DNA of 35,456 bases from an uncultured Oscillospiraceae bacterium. GTDB lineage: Bacteria; Bacillota; Clostridia; Oscillospirales; Oscillospiraceae. The notes under the pieces were generated by a model, which had not been told where the DNA came from, searched no databases, and worked only from the letters and a program-made list of their open reading frames with translations. The DNA is taken from assembly GCA_910584045.1 (NCBI GenBank), contig CAJTYO010000024.1, forward strand, positions 1 to 35,456, read 5' to 3'. Both the position numbers and the translations under genes were made by a program. Shown piece by piece: positions 1 to 6,982 of the stretch. Each line of letters opens with the position of its first letter. Position 1 is the first letter of the stretch.

Positions 1-75
1 ACCGCTTGTCCCGGCCTTTCGAAGGGGCTGGACAGTGGATGAAATGTATATTTTGTCTATTATGCCGAAGGCAGG

Positions 76-912
76 CTAGGTCACCAGCTCCAGACGCTCC
101 AGCTGCCGGGCGTGTTCCGCGCCGGTGGTCAGCAGATACAGCCGGGTGGTGTCGATGGAGCAGTGGCCCAGCACGTCCGCCAGACGCACCACGTCCCGGC
201 AGGTTCGGTAGAAGCTCACCGCGAACAGGTGGCGCAGATTATGGGGAAAGACCTTGGTGGAGGCCACCTCCGCCAGACGGCACAGGGACTTCATCTCCCG
301 CCAGATTTGGCGGCGGGAGAGTCCGCTGCCGCTGCGGGTGCGAAAAATTTCCCCGGAGTTCAGGCTCCGGCTCCGGGCGTATCTAAGCAGCTTGCGGCAC
401 AGCTTGCCGGGCAGGAGGATGGTGCGGATCTTGCCCTTCAGACGCACCGCCGCCCGGCCCCGGGCGGCGGCCTCCACGGTGATATACCGAACCTCCGAGA
501 CCCGGATGCCCGCGGCGCATATGGTCTCCATCAGCAGGGCCAGCCGCTCCCGGCCGCCGTCCCGGGCGGTGGAGAGCAGCCGCCGATACTCCTCGCGGCT
601 CAGCTCCCTGGACGGCTCCCGAAAGGCACGCCGCTGGAGGCGGAGAAATCTGGCCCGGCAGTCCGCCCGGCCCAGGTCCGTCAGCAGGCGGTTGACGGCG
701 GAGACCATGGAGTTGACGGTGACGGGGGCGTAGCCCCGCTCCAGCAGGCCGTCCCGCCAGGCGCAGACGCACTCCCTGCTCAGCGCCCCGTCCCCCAGCC
801 ACGCGGCGAAGGCCCGTCCGTCCCGCAGATATTTCTCAATGGTGCCGGGACTGCGCTCCTCCTCCCGCAGGCGGCGGGCGAAGGCCTGGAGATGTTCGCT
901 TGTAATTTGCAT
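76..912 (-). CDS. Tyrosine recombinase / integrase (XerC/D-like)
   Basis: A 278-residue site-specific recombinase that would cut and rejoin DNA through a covalent 3'-phosphotyrosine. Residues about 1-95 look like the SAM-like core-binding domain and 100-278 like the catalytic domain. The catalytic set is visible: Arg137 in GIRVSE, a Lys in the beta-hairpin (about 161, LKGKIRTILLP), His224-x-x-Arg227, His250 in LGHCSID and Tyr259 in TRLYL. An AAAGGAGGAG ribosome site lies about 11 nt before the ATG at 912. No phage, conjugation or excisionase genes are nearby and no tRNA is present, so it may be a remnant of a mobile element, a cassette-type recombinase or a lone inversion enzyme. Its target is unknown. 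The gene is intact. Family call is firm, role is not. Confidence 0.88.
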   Translation of the reverse strand: MQITSEHLQAFARRLREEERSPGTIEKYLRDGRAFAAWLGDGALSRECVCAWRDGLLERGYAPVTVNSMVSAVNRLLTDLGRADCRARFLRLQRRAFREPSRELSREEYRRLLSTARDGGRERLALLMETICAAGIRVSEVRYITVEAAARGRAAVRLKGKIRTILLPGKLCRKLLRYARSRSLNSGEIFRTRSGSGLSRRQIWREMKSLCRLAEVASTKVFPHNLRHLFAVSFYRTCRDVVRLADVLGHCSIDTTRLYLLTTGAEHARQLERLELVT

Positions 913-1066
913 ATTGAAATGCTCCTCCTTTTTGTGCTATGCGTCTATTCTCACACAAAAGAAGGGAAAAGTTGCATAAAACTTTGCTGTTTTCCAGAGA
1001 TTTCCTGTGCGCGGACCGGCGCGTTCCGGTCTGCGTATGTCTTCCTCTATGGTGGACATACTAGGG

Positions 1067-1220
1067 CTTGTTTGATAATTGGCGATATGCCCAATAGAGA
1101 GGAATTTTTTTGCCCGACAAGGCAAATTTTCGCAGGCATCCTGACGGATGGCAAGAAAATTTAACGCAGTATGGCAGAAAAAGGCCCGTTATTGGGGTGT
1201 GTTGACAATTTTCAAACAAG
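1067..1220. repeat. MITE-like repeat, copy A (154 bp)
   Basis: An AT-rich palindromic element filling most of the 338-base gap between the recombinase and the deacetylase. Imperfect terminal inverted repeats run inward from CTTGTTTGATAATTG at the left and CAATTTTCAAACAAG at the right, extending to CCCAATA / TATTGGG. The interior folds as AAATTTTC (1124-1131) with GAAAATTT (1155-1162), enclosing CATCC-TGAC-GGATG (1137-1150). The core is about 70% identical by eye to the interior of the element at 10242-10449, with paired substitutions in both stems. It has no coding capacity and no transposase is nearby. No clear target duplication was seen. Confidence 0.7.
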
Positions 1221-1250
1221 GCAAAAGTACGCGGAAGAGGGGGAGAGGCC

Positions 1251-2033
1251 ATGAAAAAAATGGCGTGTGCGGTTTTGGCCGGACTATTTTTGCTGCCGGC
1301 GTCCGCCTGCGCCCGGCCGGTGGAGCCGGACGCCTATGCCGCCGGACCGGCGGAGATACCGGTGGACATTTTGGGGGAGCTGGACGAGGAGACCCTGGAG
1401 GACCTGGTGGAGGAGCCCAGGTATGTGGCGCTGACCTTTGACGACGGCCCCCGGGCGGACACAACCGCCCGGCTGCTGGACGGCCTGCTGGAGAGGGGGG
1501 CGGCGGCCACCTTTTTTGTGATCGGCGAGCAGATCCCCGGCAACGAGGCCCTGCTCCGCCGTATGCGCTCGGAGGGCCATCAGATCGGCAACCACACCTA
1601 CTCCCACGTGCGGCTGCTGAAGGCGGAGAAGGACGCGGTGGTGGAGGAGGTCCACAAGGCGGAGACGCTGCTGCGGGAGGCGGTGGGGGAGGGGAGCTTC
1701 TGGCTGCGCCCGCCCTACGGACTGATCGGAGCGGAGCGGGCCGGGCTGATCAAAACGCCCATGATCTACTGGTCCGTGGACCCGGAGGACTGGAAGCTGC
1801 TCAACAAGGAGAAGGTGGTCTCCGCCGTACTGAGCGCCGTCCAGCCGGGGGACATTATCCTGCTCCACGACTTCTACTCCACCAGCGTGGACGCGGCCCT
1901 GGAGATCGTCGACCGGCTGCAGGAGGATGGATATGCCTTCGTGACCGTGGAGGAGCTGTTCCGCATTCAGGAGGAGGAGCCCCAGGCGGGGGTGCTGTAC
2001 GCCCGGCCGGATCGGAGGCGGGAGCTGAGTTGA
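1251..2033 (+). CDS. Polysaccharide deacetylase (NodB domain), exported
   Basis: A 260-residue carbohydrate esterase family 4 enzyme, expected to remove N-acetyl groups from peptidoglycan or another amino-sugar polymer outside the membrane. The N-terminus has a signal peptide (MKKMACAVLAGLFLLPASAC); the ASAC could be a weak lipobox, making it a possible lipoprotein. The five NodB motifs are present: TFDDGP (Asp64, Asp65), the zinc motif NHTYSH (His115, His119), RPPYG (153-157), WSVDPEDW (about 174) and LLHD (His206). A GGAGAGG site precedes the ATG. It lies about 30 bp downstream of repeat copy A, which may carry or disturb its promoter. Substrate cannot be told from sequence; PdaA/PgdA-like roles in wall modification are the best guess. 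Confidence 0.9.
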   Translation: MKKMACAVLAGLFLLPASACARPVEPDAYAAGPAEIPVDILGELDEETLEDLVEEPRYVALTFDDGPRADTTARLLDGLLERGAAATFFVIGEQIPGNEALLRRMRSEGHQIGNHTYSHVRLLKAEKDAVVEEVHKAETLLREAVGEGSFWLRPPYGLIGAERAGLIKTPMIYWSVDPEDWKLLNKEKVVSAVLSAVQPGDIILLHDFYSTSVDAALEIVDRLQEDGYAFVTVEELFRIQEEEPQAGVLYARPDRRRELS

Positions 2034-2076
2034 GGGCCGGTTAAGAAATCCGGAGGGAAATTCAACGGACCTTCCA

Positions 2077-2105
2077 TTGCGGCGGGCGGGAAATCGTGCT
2101 ACCAT
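2077..2105 (+). promoter_or_regulatory. Weak candidate promoter of the XRE/TPR gene
   Basis: TTGCGG (2077-2082) and TACCAT (2100-2105) are spaced by 17 bp in the gap after the deacetylase. Both boxes match the consensus poorly. If used, transcription would start near 2112, which agrees with translation from the ATG at 2158 rather than from earlier start codons in the same frame. Confidence 0.3.
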
Positions 2106-2157
2106 GAGAGCGGGCCCGGAAAACGGGGAACGTCCCATGGAAGCGAGGAGCACGAGC

Positions 2158-3246
2158 ATGGAGATTGGAAAACGGATTCAGCAGCTGCGCCGGGCGAAGG
2201 ACCTCACCCAGGAGCAGGTGGCGGCGGCGCTGGGCGTTACCGGCGCGGCGGTGAGCAAGTGGGAGACGGACGCGGCCATACCGGACGTGGCGATGCTGTG
2301 TCCACTGTCCCGTCTGCTGGGAACCACGGTGGACGGTCTGCTGGACTTCCGTCCGGCGCTGGAGCAGGCCGGGATCGACGCTCTGCTGGAGGAGCGGCGG
2401 AGGCTTTTTGAGGCGCAGAGGCTGGAGGAGGCGGCGGCGTCCTGCGAGACGCTGCTGCGGGAGTATCCGGACGACCTGCGGTTGAAGTGTGCGGTGGCGG
2501 GGCTGTACATTATATATCTCTCCGCCTCTCCGGATAAGGCGTGGATCGAGAGGCAGACGGAGCGGGCGATGGTCCTGCTGGAGCAGAGCCGGAAAAGCGG
2601 CGATCCCCCGGTGGCGGGCAGCGCGCGCAGTCTGCTGGTAAATCTGTGCGTTATGCGGGAGGAGCTGGACAAGGCGCTGGAACTTCTGGAGGAGCTGCCG
2701 GAGGAGATGCTGAATAGAAGAATGACCCGGGCCAACATCCTGCTGCGGAAGGGGGAGCTGGACGAGGCGGAGAAGCTGTTCCAGGAGGGGCTGTGGATGG
2801 CCGCCCGGGACGCCGCGCTGTATCTGGTGGGGCTGCACGCCGCCGCCCTGCGCCGGGAGGACGGGCAAAAGGCGCTGGAGTGCCTGGAGCAGGCCATGGC
2901 TGTGGAGCGGGTACTGCATATGGACGAGCTGGCCGGCGGGGCGGGGCCCCTGCGCCTGCTGCGCTCGGAGGTCCTGCTGCGGGAGGGACGGACAGACGAG
3001 GCTATGGCGGACCTGACATGCTATGTGGAGAAGAGCCTCTCCCGGTGGGCGGAGATGGGCGGGGAGGGGAGCACAACCAGCGAGCACTACGACAAGGTGG
3101 CCGTTCGCCCCTCCGGTATATCCGCCGCCTATCTGGCGCGGAACCTCCGCACTGTGATTGAGCAGGGCGGGAAATTCGGCGTCCTGCGGGATCGGGCGGA
3201 CTTCCAGGCGCTGCTGGCGCGACTGTCCGAGATCGAGGGGCAATAG
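2158..3246 (+). CDS. XRE-family regulator with TPR-like helical domain
   Basis: A 362-residue cytoplasmic DNA-binding protein. Residues 1-65 form a Cro/CI helix-turn-helix (QEQVAAALGVTGAAVSKWE), the type that uses recognition helix residues after GVTGAAVSKW. The remaining 300 residues are helical, with repeated Ala/Leu/Glu pairs that look like tetratricopeptide repeats (for example DKALELLEELPEEML and LDEAEKLFQEGLW). The start at 2158 is chosen because AGGAG lies 7 nt upstream and the HTH begins directly after it; ATGs at 2104 and 2137 lack this. XRE-TPR proteins include peptide-sensing RRNPP regulators, but no pheromone gene follows, since the next gene is convergent secG. Target genes are unknown. 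Confidence 0.82.
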   Translation: MEIGKRIQQLRRAKDLTQEQVAAALGVTGAAVSKWETDAAIPDVAMLCPLSRLLGTTVDGLLDFRPALEQAGIDALLEERRRLFEAQRLEEAAASCETLLREYPDDLRLKCAVAGLYIIYLSASPDKAWIERQTERAMVLLEQSRKSGDPPVAGSARSLLVNLCVMREELDKALELLEELPEEMLNRRMTRANILLRKGELDEAEKLFQEGLWMAARDAALYLVGLHAAALRREDGQKALECLEQAMAVERVLHMDELAGGAGPLRLLRSEVLLREGRTDEAMADLTCYVEKSLSRWAEMGGEGSTTSEHYDKVAVRPSGISAAYLARNLRTVIEQGGKFGVLRDRADFQALLARLSEIEGQ

Positions 3247-3252
3247 AGAAAA

Positions 3253-3288
3253 AGAATGACCGCCTGTCATCAGACAGGCGGTCATTCT
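3253..3288 (-). terminator. Intrinsic terminator of secG
   Basis: A perfect 16-bp stem (arms 3253-3268 and 3273-3288) closes a four-base ATCA loop. On the minus strand it is followed by TTTTTCT. It starts 7 bp past the secG stop and 6 bp past the stop of the convergent XRE gene, so it probably serves both strands, most strongly the minus strand. Confidence 0.85.
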
Positions 3289-3295
3289 CAGGGGT

Positions 3296-3535
3296 TTACC
3301 CCCGGACGCTCAGGATGTTCAGCACCAGGGTCAGTACAATGAACACAGCGCCGATCCACTTGGTGGCCTTGGCCAGCTTCGCGTCGAAGGTCTTGGCCTT
3401 GCCCTTGGACATAAAGGTGTCTGCCACGCCGCCGATGGTGCCGCTGAGGCCCGCGCTCTTGCCGGACTGGAACAGCACCGCCAGGATGACCACCAGGCCG
3501 CACAGAAGCTGCAGGATCGTGATAAACAGGGTCAT
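3296..3535 (-). CDS. secG: Preprotein translocase subunit SecG
   Basis: A 79-residue membrane subunit of the SecYEG channel that assists protein export. It shows the SecG layout: a first membrane helix (about 4-22, LFITILQLLCGLVVILAVLF), the conserved QSGKSAGLSGTIGG loop, and a second helix (about 54-75, WIGAVFIVLTLVLNIL). The start at 3535 is chosen because GGAGG lies 9 nt upstream and MTLFITIL begins the first helix; longer in-frame starts add an unrelated leader. It is a single-gene unit with its own promoter and terminator. Confidence 0.93.
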   Translation of the reverse strand: MTLFITILQLLCGLVVILAVLFQSGKSAGLSGTIGGVADTFMSKGKAKTFDAKLAKATKWIGAVFIVLTLVLNILSVRG

Positions 3536-3600
3536 GGGAACATACCTCCAAGAATTTGATGGAAGCGCAGACGCGCAAAATTCCATTCCACGGAGTTTCC

Positions 3601-3629
3601 ATCATACCATATCTTGTCCGGAAATGCAA
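3601..3629 (-). promoter_or_regulatory. Promoter of secG (sigma-A type)
   Basis: On the minus strand TTGCAT (3624-3629) and TATGAT (3601-3606) are separated by exactly 17 bp. It lies about 65 bp upstream of the secG start and also marks the left end of an AT-richer stretch. Confidence 0.7.
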
Positions 3630-3670
3630 GGGGGGAAAGGCATAGATCGGGGGAAATTTTTTGAATAGAA

Positions 3671-3699
3671 TTGACAAGGGGCGGCGGGGCTGTTACAAT
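3671..3699 (+). promoter_or_regulatory. Strong sigma-A promoter of the DUF3788-type gene
   Basis: A consensus TTGACA (3671-3676) and TACAAT (3694-3699) are 17 bp apart. The predicted start of transcription near 3706 lies about 80 nt before the chosen ATG at 3784. This argues against starting translation at the upstream TTG at 3661, which lies before the promoter. Confidence 0.8.
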
Positions 3700-3783
3700 G
3701 AAAACGGACATAAAATCATCTTTCCTGCGTCCATCCGGGCATCCCCCGGTATGAATACAGATTTTTATGTTGGAGGGCTGATT

Positions 3784-4197
3784 ATGCTTGCTGCAATACC
3801 CGGCGAAGGGGAAATGACAGCTTTAGTTGGGCAGTCCCTATATGAAGTATGGAATAAGCTGTGTGCTTTAATTGACGGGAAATATGATATGGATTGCTTG
3901 TGGGACAAGGGCGGTAAGGCATGGACTTATGAATATAAATATCGCCGGGGCGGTAAAACGCTGTGCGCACTGTATGCAAGAGAAAACTGCGTGGGGTTTC
4001 TGATGATCCTGGGGAAAGCCGAGCGGTTAAAATTTGAAACAGAGCGGGACAAGTACACAAAAGAAGTTCAGAAAAAATATGATGAGGCGCAGACTTACCA
4101 CGATGGAAAATGGATCATGTTTGAGCCGGTGGATACATCCCTGTTTGATGATTTCATTAGATTGCTGGGAATCAAGAGAAAGCCGAACAGGAAATAG
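3784..4197 (+). CDS. DUF3788-like cytoplasmic protein
   Basis: A 137-residue soluble protein of unknown function. The central part (YEVWNKLCALIDGKYDMDCLWDKGGKAWTYEYKYRRGGKTLCALY) and the GFLMILGKAERLKFE segment match my memory of the DUF3788 family, small proteins common in Firmicutes and Bacteroidetes. The start at 3784 is set by GGAGGG 6 nt upstream. Codon use is AT-richer than the neighbours, suggesting later acquisition. The downstream ABM-like gene lies 88 bp away on the same strand and may share its transcript. No catalytic motif is evident. Confidence 0.7.
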   Translation: MLAAIPGEGEMTALVGQSLYEVWNKLCALIDGKYDMDCLWDKGGKAWTYEYKYRRGGKTLCALYARENCVGFLMILGKAERLKFETERDKYTKEVQKKYDEAQTYHDGKWIMFEPVDTSLFDDFIRLLGIKRKPNRK

Positions 4198-4285
4198 AGC
4201 GGCTGCCGGATCAAAAACGGCGTCTTTTTCATAGCTGCGGACCGTCCGCAGAGGATTTCTCAAACATAAAAGGGAGGAGCGGCAC

Positions 4286-4585
4286 ATGGCGAAAACGGCA
4301 TGGATTTTTTCCTACAAGCTCAAAAAGAACGTGACTGCGGAGCAGTTCATGGAGCTGACCCAAAAGCTGCACGACGAGGTTATCTCCAAGGCAAAGGGAT
4401 TCATTTCCTGGGAGCATTACGTACAGGGCGGCACCTGGACGGACTTTGTGCTCTGGGAGACGGAGGAGGATGCGAACAACGCAACGACTATCGGGAAGGG
4501 GCGGGAGGTCACGGAGAATTTCTACGCCTGTATCCAGATGCACACATGCAGGGCGCTCATTTCCAGCCTTGTAAAAAAATACTAG
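4286..4585 (+). CDS. Small ABM-like (dimeric alpha/beta-barrel) protein
   Basis: A 99-residue cytoplasmic protein. The pattern of short strands and two amphipathic helices (AWIFSYKLKK, AEQFMELTQKLHDEVISKAKGFISWEHYV, TWTDFVLWETEEDANNA) fits the antibiotic-biosynthesis-monooxygenase / ferredoxin-like barrel fold, in which a conserved Trp-x-x-F-V-x-W-E stretch recurs. An AAAGGGAGGAG site lies 8 nt before the ATG. Families with this fold range from monooxygenases to stress proteins, so no substrate is claimed. A second protein with the same apparent fold is at 17096-17443. Confidence 0.6.
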   Translation: MAKTAWIFSYKLKKNVTAEQFMELTQKLHDEVISKAKGFISWEHYVQGGTWTDFVLWETEEDANNATTIGKGREVTENFYACIQMHTCRALISSLVKKY

Positions 4586-4659
4586 AATCCCCGGGCTGTG
4601 AGGGACGTTTGCCGAAAAGATGCACAAAAAACCATGTTAAAGTTTTATCAATATGCCTA

Positions 4660-4688
4660 TTGCGCGCGGTGTGCGGATGTGGTATGAT
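4660..4688 (+). promoter_or_regulatory. Promoter driving the riboswitch leader
   Basis: TTGCGC (4660-4665) and TATGAT (4683-4688) are 17 bp apart. Transcription would begin near 4694-4696, a few bases before the first paired base of the aptamer (4697). This spacing supports the riboswitch call. Confidence 0.7.
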
Positions 4689-4696
4689 AACAGTGT

Positions 4697-4870
4697 CAAA
4701 AGGGAGTAGTTCTTAGCGCTGTGTAAGCTCCGCCCCGGCTCCCGTCATTGGACGTTGTCCAGCGACTGTCCGGGCGGCGCCCGCGCCGCCTAAGCGCGCA
4801 CCGTCAAGACGGTACTTCGGTACCCGGGACGCGCGGAAGTCTCCAGCTGGGACTTTAATCGAGACTTTTG
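4697..4870 (+). ncRNA. yybP-ykoY (manganese) riboswitch aptamer
   Basis: The 5' strand has the diagnostic CAAAAGGGAGUAG and the 3' strand ends ...UUUAAUCGAGACUUUUG. CAAAAG (4697-4702) pairs with CUUUUG (4865-4870) as P1. GGAGUAG and AUCGAGAC correspond to the two Mn-binding loops of the known class (L1 GGGAGUAG; L3 of the AGCAAGAC type). AGUUC (4708-4712) can pair with GGACU (4850-4854) as P2. Between them are strong hairpins (GGCGGCGCCCGCGCCGCC and ACCGUC-AA-GACGGU). Known members bind Mn2+ and usually switch the gene on at high Mn2+. Here the 3' P1 strand is also the 5' arm of the terminator, so ligand-stabilised P1 would prevent termination. Seen: motifs and pairing. Inferred: Mn2+ response. 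Confidence 0.82.
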
Positions 4871-4895
4871 CCGCAAGGCAGAGGTCTCGTTTTTT
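4861..4895 (+). terminator. Riboswitch expression platform: intrinsic terminator
   Basis: GAGACTTTTGCC (4861-4872) pairs with GGCAGAGGTCTC (4877-4888) over 12 bp with two G-T wobbles and a GCAA tetraloop, followed by G and six T (4890-4895). Its 5' arm overlaps aptamer P1, so the two folds exclude each other. It ends 82 bp before the SPFH start codon. Confidence 0.88.
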
Positions 4896-4977
4896 CGTAC
4901 CCGGGTGCGGAAAAGCGGCTCCCTCTGACAGGGATACGAAAGAAGTGAAAGGGATATTGTATTAAGGAGGAGAAAAC

Positions 4978-6450
4978 ATGGCTGATTTAATGAAATTCAT
5001 CGTACCCGGCGCGGCTGTTTTGGCGGTGGTGCTGCTGTTCTTCATGGGCTACCTGAAAGCGCCGCCGGACACCGCCTACATCATCTCCGGTCTGGGCCGC
5101 AAGCGCATCCTCATCGGCAAGGCGGGCTGGCGGGTGCCCTTCTTCGAGCGAGTGGATAAGCTCTCCCTGCGCATCATGCAGGTGGACGTCAAAACCAGCG
5201 AGGCGGTGCCCACCAACGAGTTCATCAACGTCACCGTGGACGGCGTGGCCAACGTGAAGATCAGCTCTGATCCGGAGCTTCTCAAGCTGGCCGCCGAGGC
5301 CCTGCTGGGCAAGCGTCCCGAGGAGCTGGTGAGCCTGGTGACCCAGGTGCTGGAGGGCAATATGCGGGAGATCGTGGGCTCCGTGGGCCTCAAGGAGATG
5401 GTCCAGGACCGCCAGGGTGTGGCCCGGAAGATCACGGAGAACGTGGTCCCCGATATGCGCAAGCTGGGTCTTGAGGTGGTCAACTTCAACATCCAGAACT
5501 TCAAGGACGGGGCCGGCACCATCGAGAACATGGGCATCGACAACGTGGAGCAGATCCGCAAGAACGCCCAGATCGCCAAGGCCAACGCCCAGCGGGACAT
5601 CGCCATCGCCACCTCCCAGGCACAGCAGGAGGCCAACGCCGTGAAGGTCCAGGCGGAGAAGATGATCGCCGAGCAGGACGCCGCCCTGGCCATCCAGCAG
5701 GCGGAGATGAAGGTGAAGGCCGACACCAAGAAGGCCGAGGCCGACGCCGCCTACTCCATCCAGCAGGAGACCCAGCGCAAGACCATCGAGGTCACCCGGG
5801 TCAGCGCCGACATTGCCAAGCGGGAGAAGGAGGCGGAGCTGGCCGAGCGGGAGATCGCCATCAAGGAGCGTCAGCTGGACGCGGAGGTCCGCAAGCAGGC
5901 TGACGCCATGAAGTACAAGGCAGAGAAGGAGGCGGAGGCCGAGCTGGTCCGCCGTCAGCGGGACGCGGACGCCAAGGCATACGAGACCCTCAAGGAGGCG
6001 GAGGCCCGCAAGGCGGAGGCGGAGGCCCTGCGCTTCGCCATGGAGCAGGAGGCCGAGGGCATCCGGGCCAAGGGTCTGGCGGAGGCGGAGGCCATCGAGA
6101 AGAAGGCGGAGGCCCAGAAGAAGATGGGCGAGGCCTCTGTGCTGGAGATGTATCTGGACGCCCTGCCCGAGGTGGTGAAGAACGCCGCCGCGCCCCTGGC
6201 CCAGACGGACCGGATCGTCATGTACGGCGACGGCAACTCCACCAAGCTGGTCAAGGATGTGATGAGCTCCGCCAGCCAGGTGATGGACGGCGTGAGAGAG
6301 TCCACCGGGTTGGACCTCACCGCCCTGCTCTCCGGCGTGGTGGGCGGCAGGATGGCCGCCAGCCAGCCTGTGACCGTGGAGGTCAAGACCTCCGACGGCG
6401 AGGCCAGGGCCGCCTCCCGGCAGGAGGCCGGCCCGGAAACCGAGGCATAA
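4978..6450 (+). CDS. Flotillin-like SPFH / band-7 membrane protein
   Basis: A 490-residue scaffold protein expected to oligomerise on the inner face of the membrane, as flotillins do in functional membrane microdomains. Residues about 8-26 are a membrane anchor, 30-200 the SPFH domain (DTAYIISGLGRKRILIGKAGWRVPFFERVDKLSL is characteristic), and 190-390 a long Ala/Glu/Lys-rich coiled coil. The tail 395-490 has the flotillin-type YLDALPEVVKNAAAPLAQTDRIVMYGDG segment. An AAGGAGGAGAAAAC site sits before the ATG. It is preceded by a Mn-type riboswitch with terminator, which should control it. No nfeD-type gene is adjacent. Size and layout match FloT/YqiK-type proteins. Confidence 0.92.
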   Translation: MADLMKFIVPGAAVLAVVLLFFMGYLKAPPDTAYIISGLGRKRILIGKAGWRVPFFERVDKLSLRIMQVDVKTSEAVPTNEFINVTVDGVANVKISSDPELLKLAAEALLGKRPEELVSLVTQVLEGNMREIVGSVGLKEMVQDRQGVARKITENVVPDMRKLGLEVVNFNIQNFKDGAGTIENMGIDNVEQIRKNAQIAKANAQRDIAIATSQAQQEANAVKVQAEKMIAEQDAALAIQQAEMKVKADTKKAEADAAYSIQQETQRKTIEVTRVSADIAKREKEAELAEREIAIKERQLDAEVRKQADAMKYKAEKEAEAELVRRQRDADAKAYETLKEAEARKAEAEALRFAMEQEAEGIRAKGLAEAEAIEKKAEAQKKMGEASVLEMYLDALPEVVKNAAAPLAQTDRIVMYGDGNSTKLVKDVMSSASQVMDGVRESTGLDLTALLSGVVGGRMAASQPVTVEVKTSDGEARAASRQEAGPETEA

Positions 6451-6466
6451 GCACCCCAGACGGCAA

Positions 6467-6494
6467 GGCCGCCGGTCCATGTGGACCGGCGGCC
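6467..6494. terminator. Hairpin between convergent SPFH and iscU genes
   Basis: A perfect 12-bp GC-rich stem (6467-6478 with 6483-6494) with a four-base loop lies between the convergent stops at 6450 and 6512. Neither side has a strong T-run, so it may need a factor or act as a transcript-end stabiliser. Confidence 0.55.
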
Positions 6495-6511
6495 ATATTC
6501 GTCTTCCCGGC

Positions 6512-6967
6512 TCACTCCTCCGCGTGACCGTGGTCGTGGCCGCAGCAGCCCTCCTCGCCGCAGCTGTCGCAGGGGGACTCGTACGGCAGGCCCCTGCGCT
6601 TGTAGTAGTCGGCCACGGCGGCCTTCACGGCCTGCTCGGCCAGCACGGAGCAGTGCACCTTCACCGCCGGCAGTCCGTCCAGGGACTCCACCACCGCCTG
6701 GTTGGTCAGCTTCAGCGCCTCGCTGAGGGGCTTGCCCTTGATCATATCGGTGGCGATGGAGCTGGTGGCGATGGCGGAGGCGCAGCCGAAGGTCTGGAAC
6801 TTCACGTCCTCGATAATCTCCTCGTCGTTGACCTTCAGATACATCCGCATGATGTCGCCGCACTTGGCGTTGCCCACCTCGCCGACGCCGTTGGCGTCGT
6901 CCAGCACGCCCACATTGTGGGGGTGGGCGAAGTGCTCCATTACTTTTTCGCTGTATTCCATAGCCAT
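6512..6967 (-). CDS. iscU: Iron-sulfur cluster scaffold IscU/NifU-like
   Basis: A 151-residue scaffold on which Fe-S clusters are built with sulfur from IscS. The three cluster ligands are present: Cys36 in GNAKCGDIM, Cys62 in FGCASA and Cys106 in KVHCSVLAEQA, with the conserved Asp38. The last 20 residues form an unusual Cys/His-rich tail (Cys133, Cys136, Cys141, Cys142, His144, His146, His148) that could bind metal. It is the third gene of iscR-iscS-iscU, 67 bp after iscS. An AGGA site (6979-6982) lies 11 nt before the chosen ATG; the Met two codons later is an alternative start. An inverted repeat shared with the other isc gaps lies just upstream. Confidence 0.94.
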   Translation of the reverse strand: MAMEYSEKVMEHFAHPHNVGVLDDANGVGEVGNAKCGDIMRMYLKVNDEEIIEDVKFQTFGCASAIATSSIATDMIKGKPLSEALKLTNQAVVESLDGLPAVKVHCSVLAEQAVKAAVADYYKRRGLPYESPCDSCGEEGCCGHDHGHAEE

Positions 6968-6982
6968 GGCAAATCAAATCCT

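Noticed and set aside
76..3246. Prophage or integrative element starting at the recombinase
   Set aside because: Genes to the right are ordinary chromosomal genes without phage, relaxase or excisionase signatures. Only sequence left of the window could support an element.
3661..3783. Upstream in-frame extension of the DUF3788-like gene
   Set aside because: It would begin before the consensus promoter at 3671-3699, so the codons could not be on the transcript. The ATG at 3784 has a good ribosome site.
4987..6480. 497-codon minus-strand frame opposite the SPFH gene
   Set aside because: Composition is Leu/Gly/His-rich and mirrors the repetitive coiled coil on the other strand. No ribosome site or family match.
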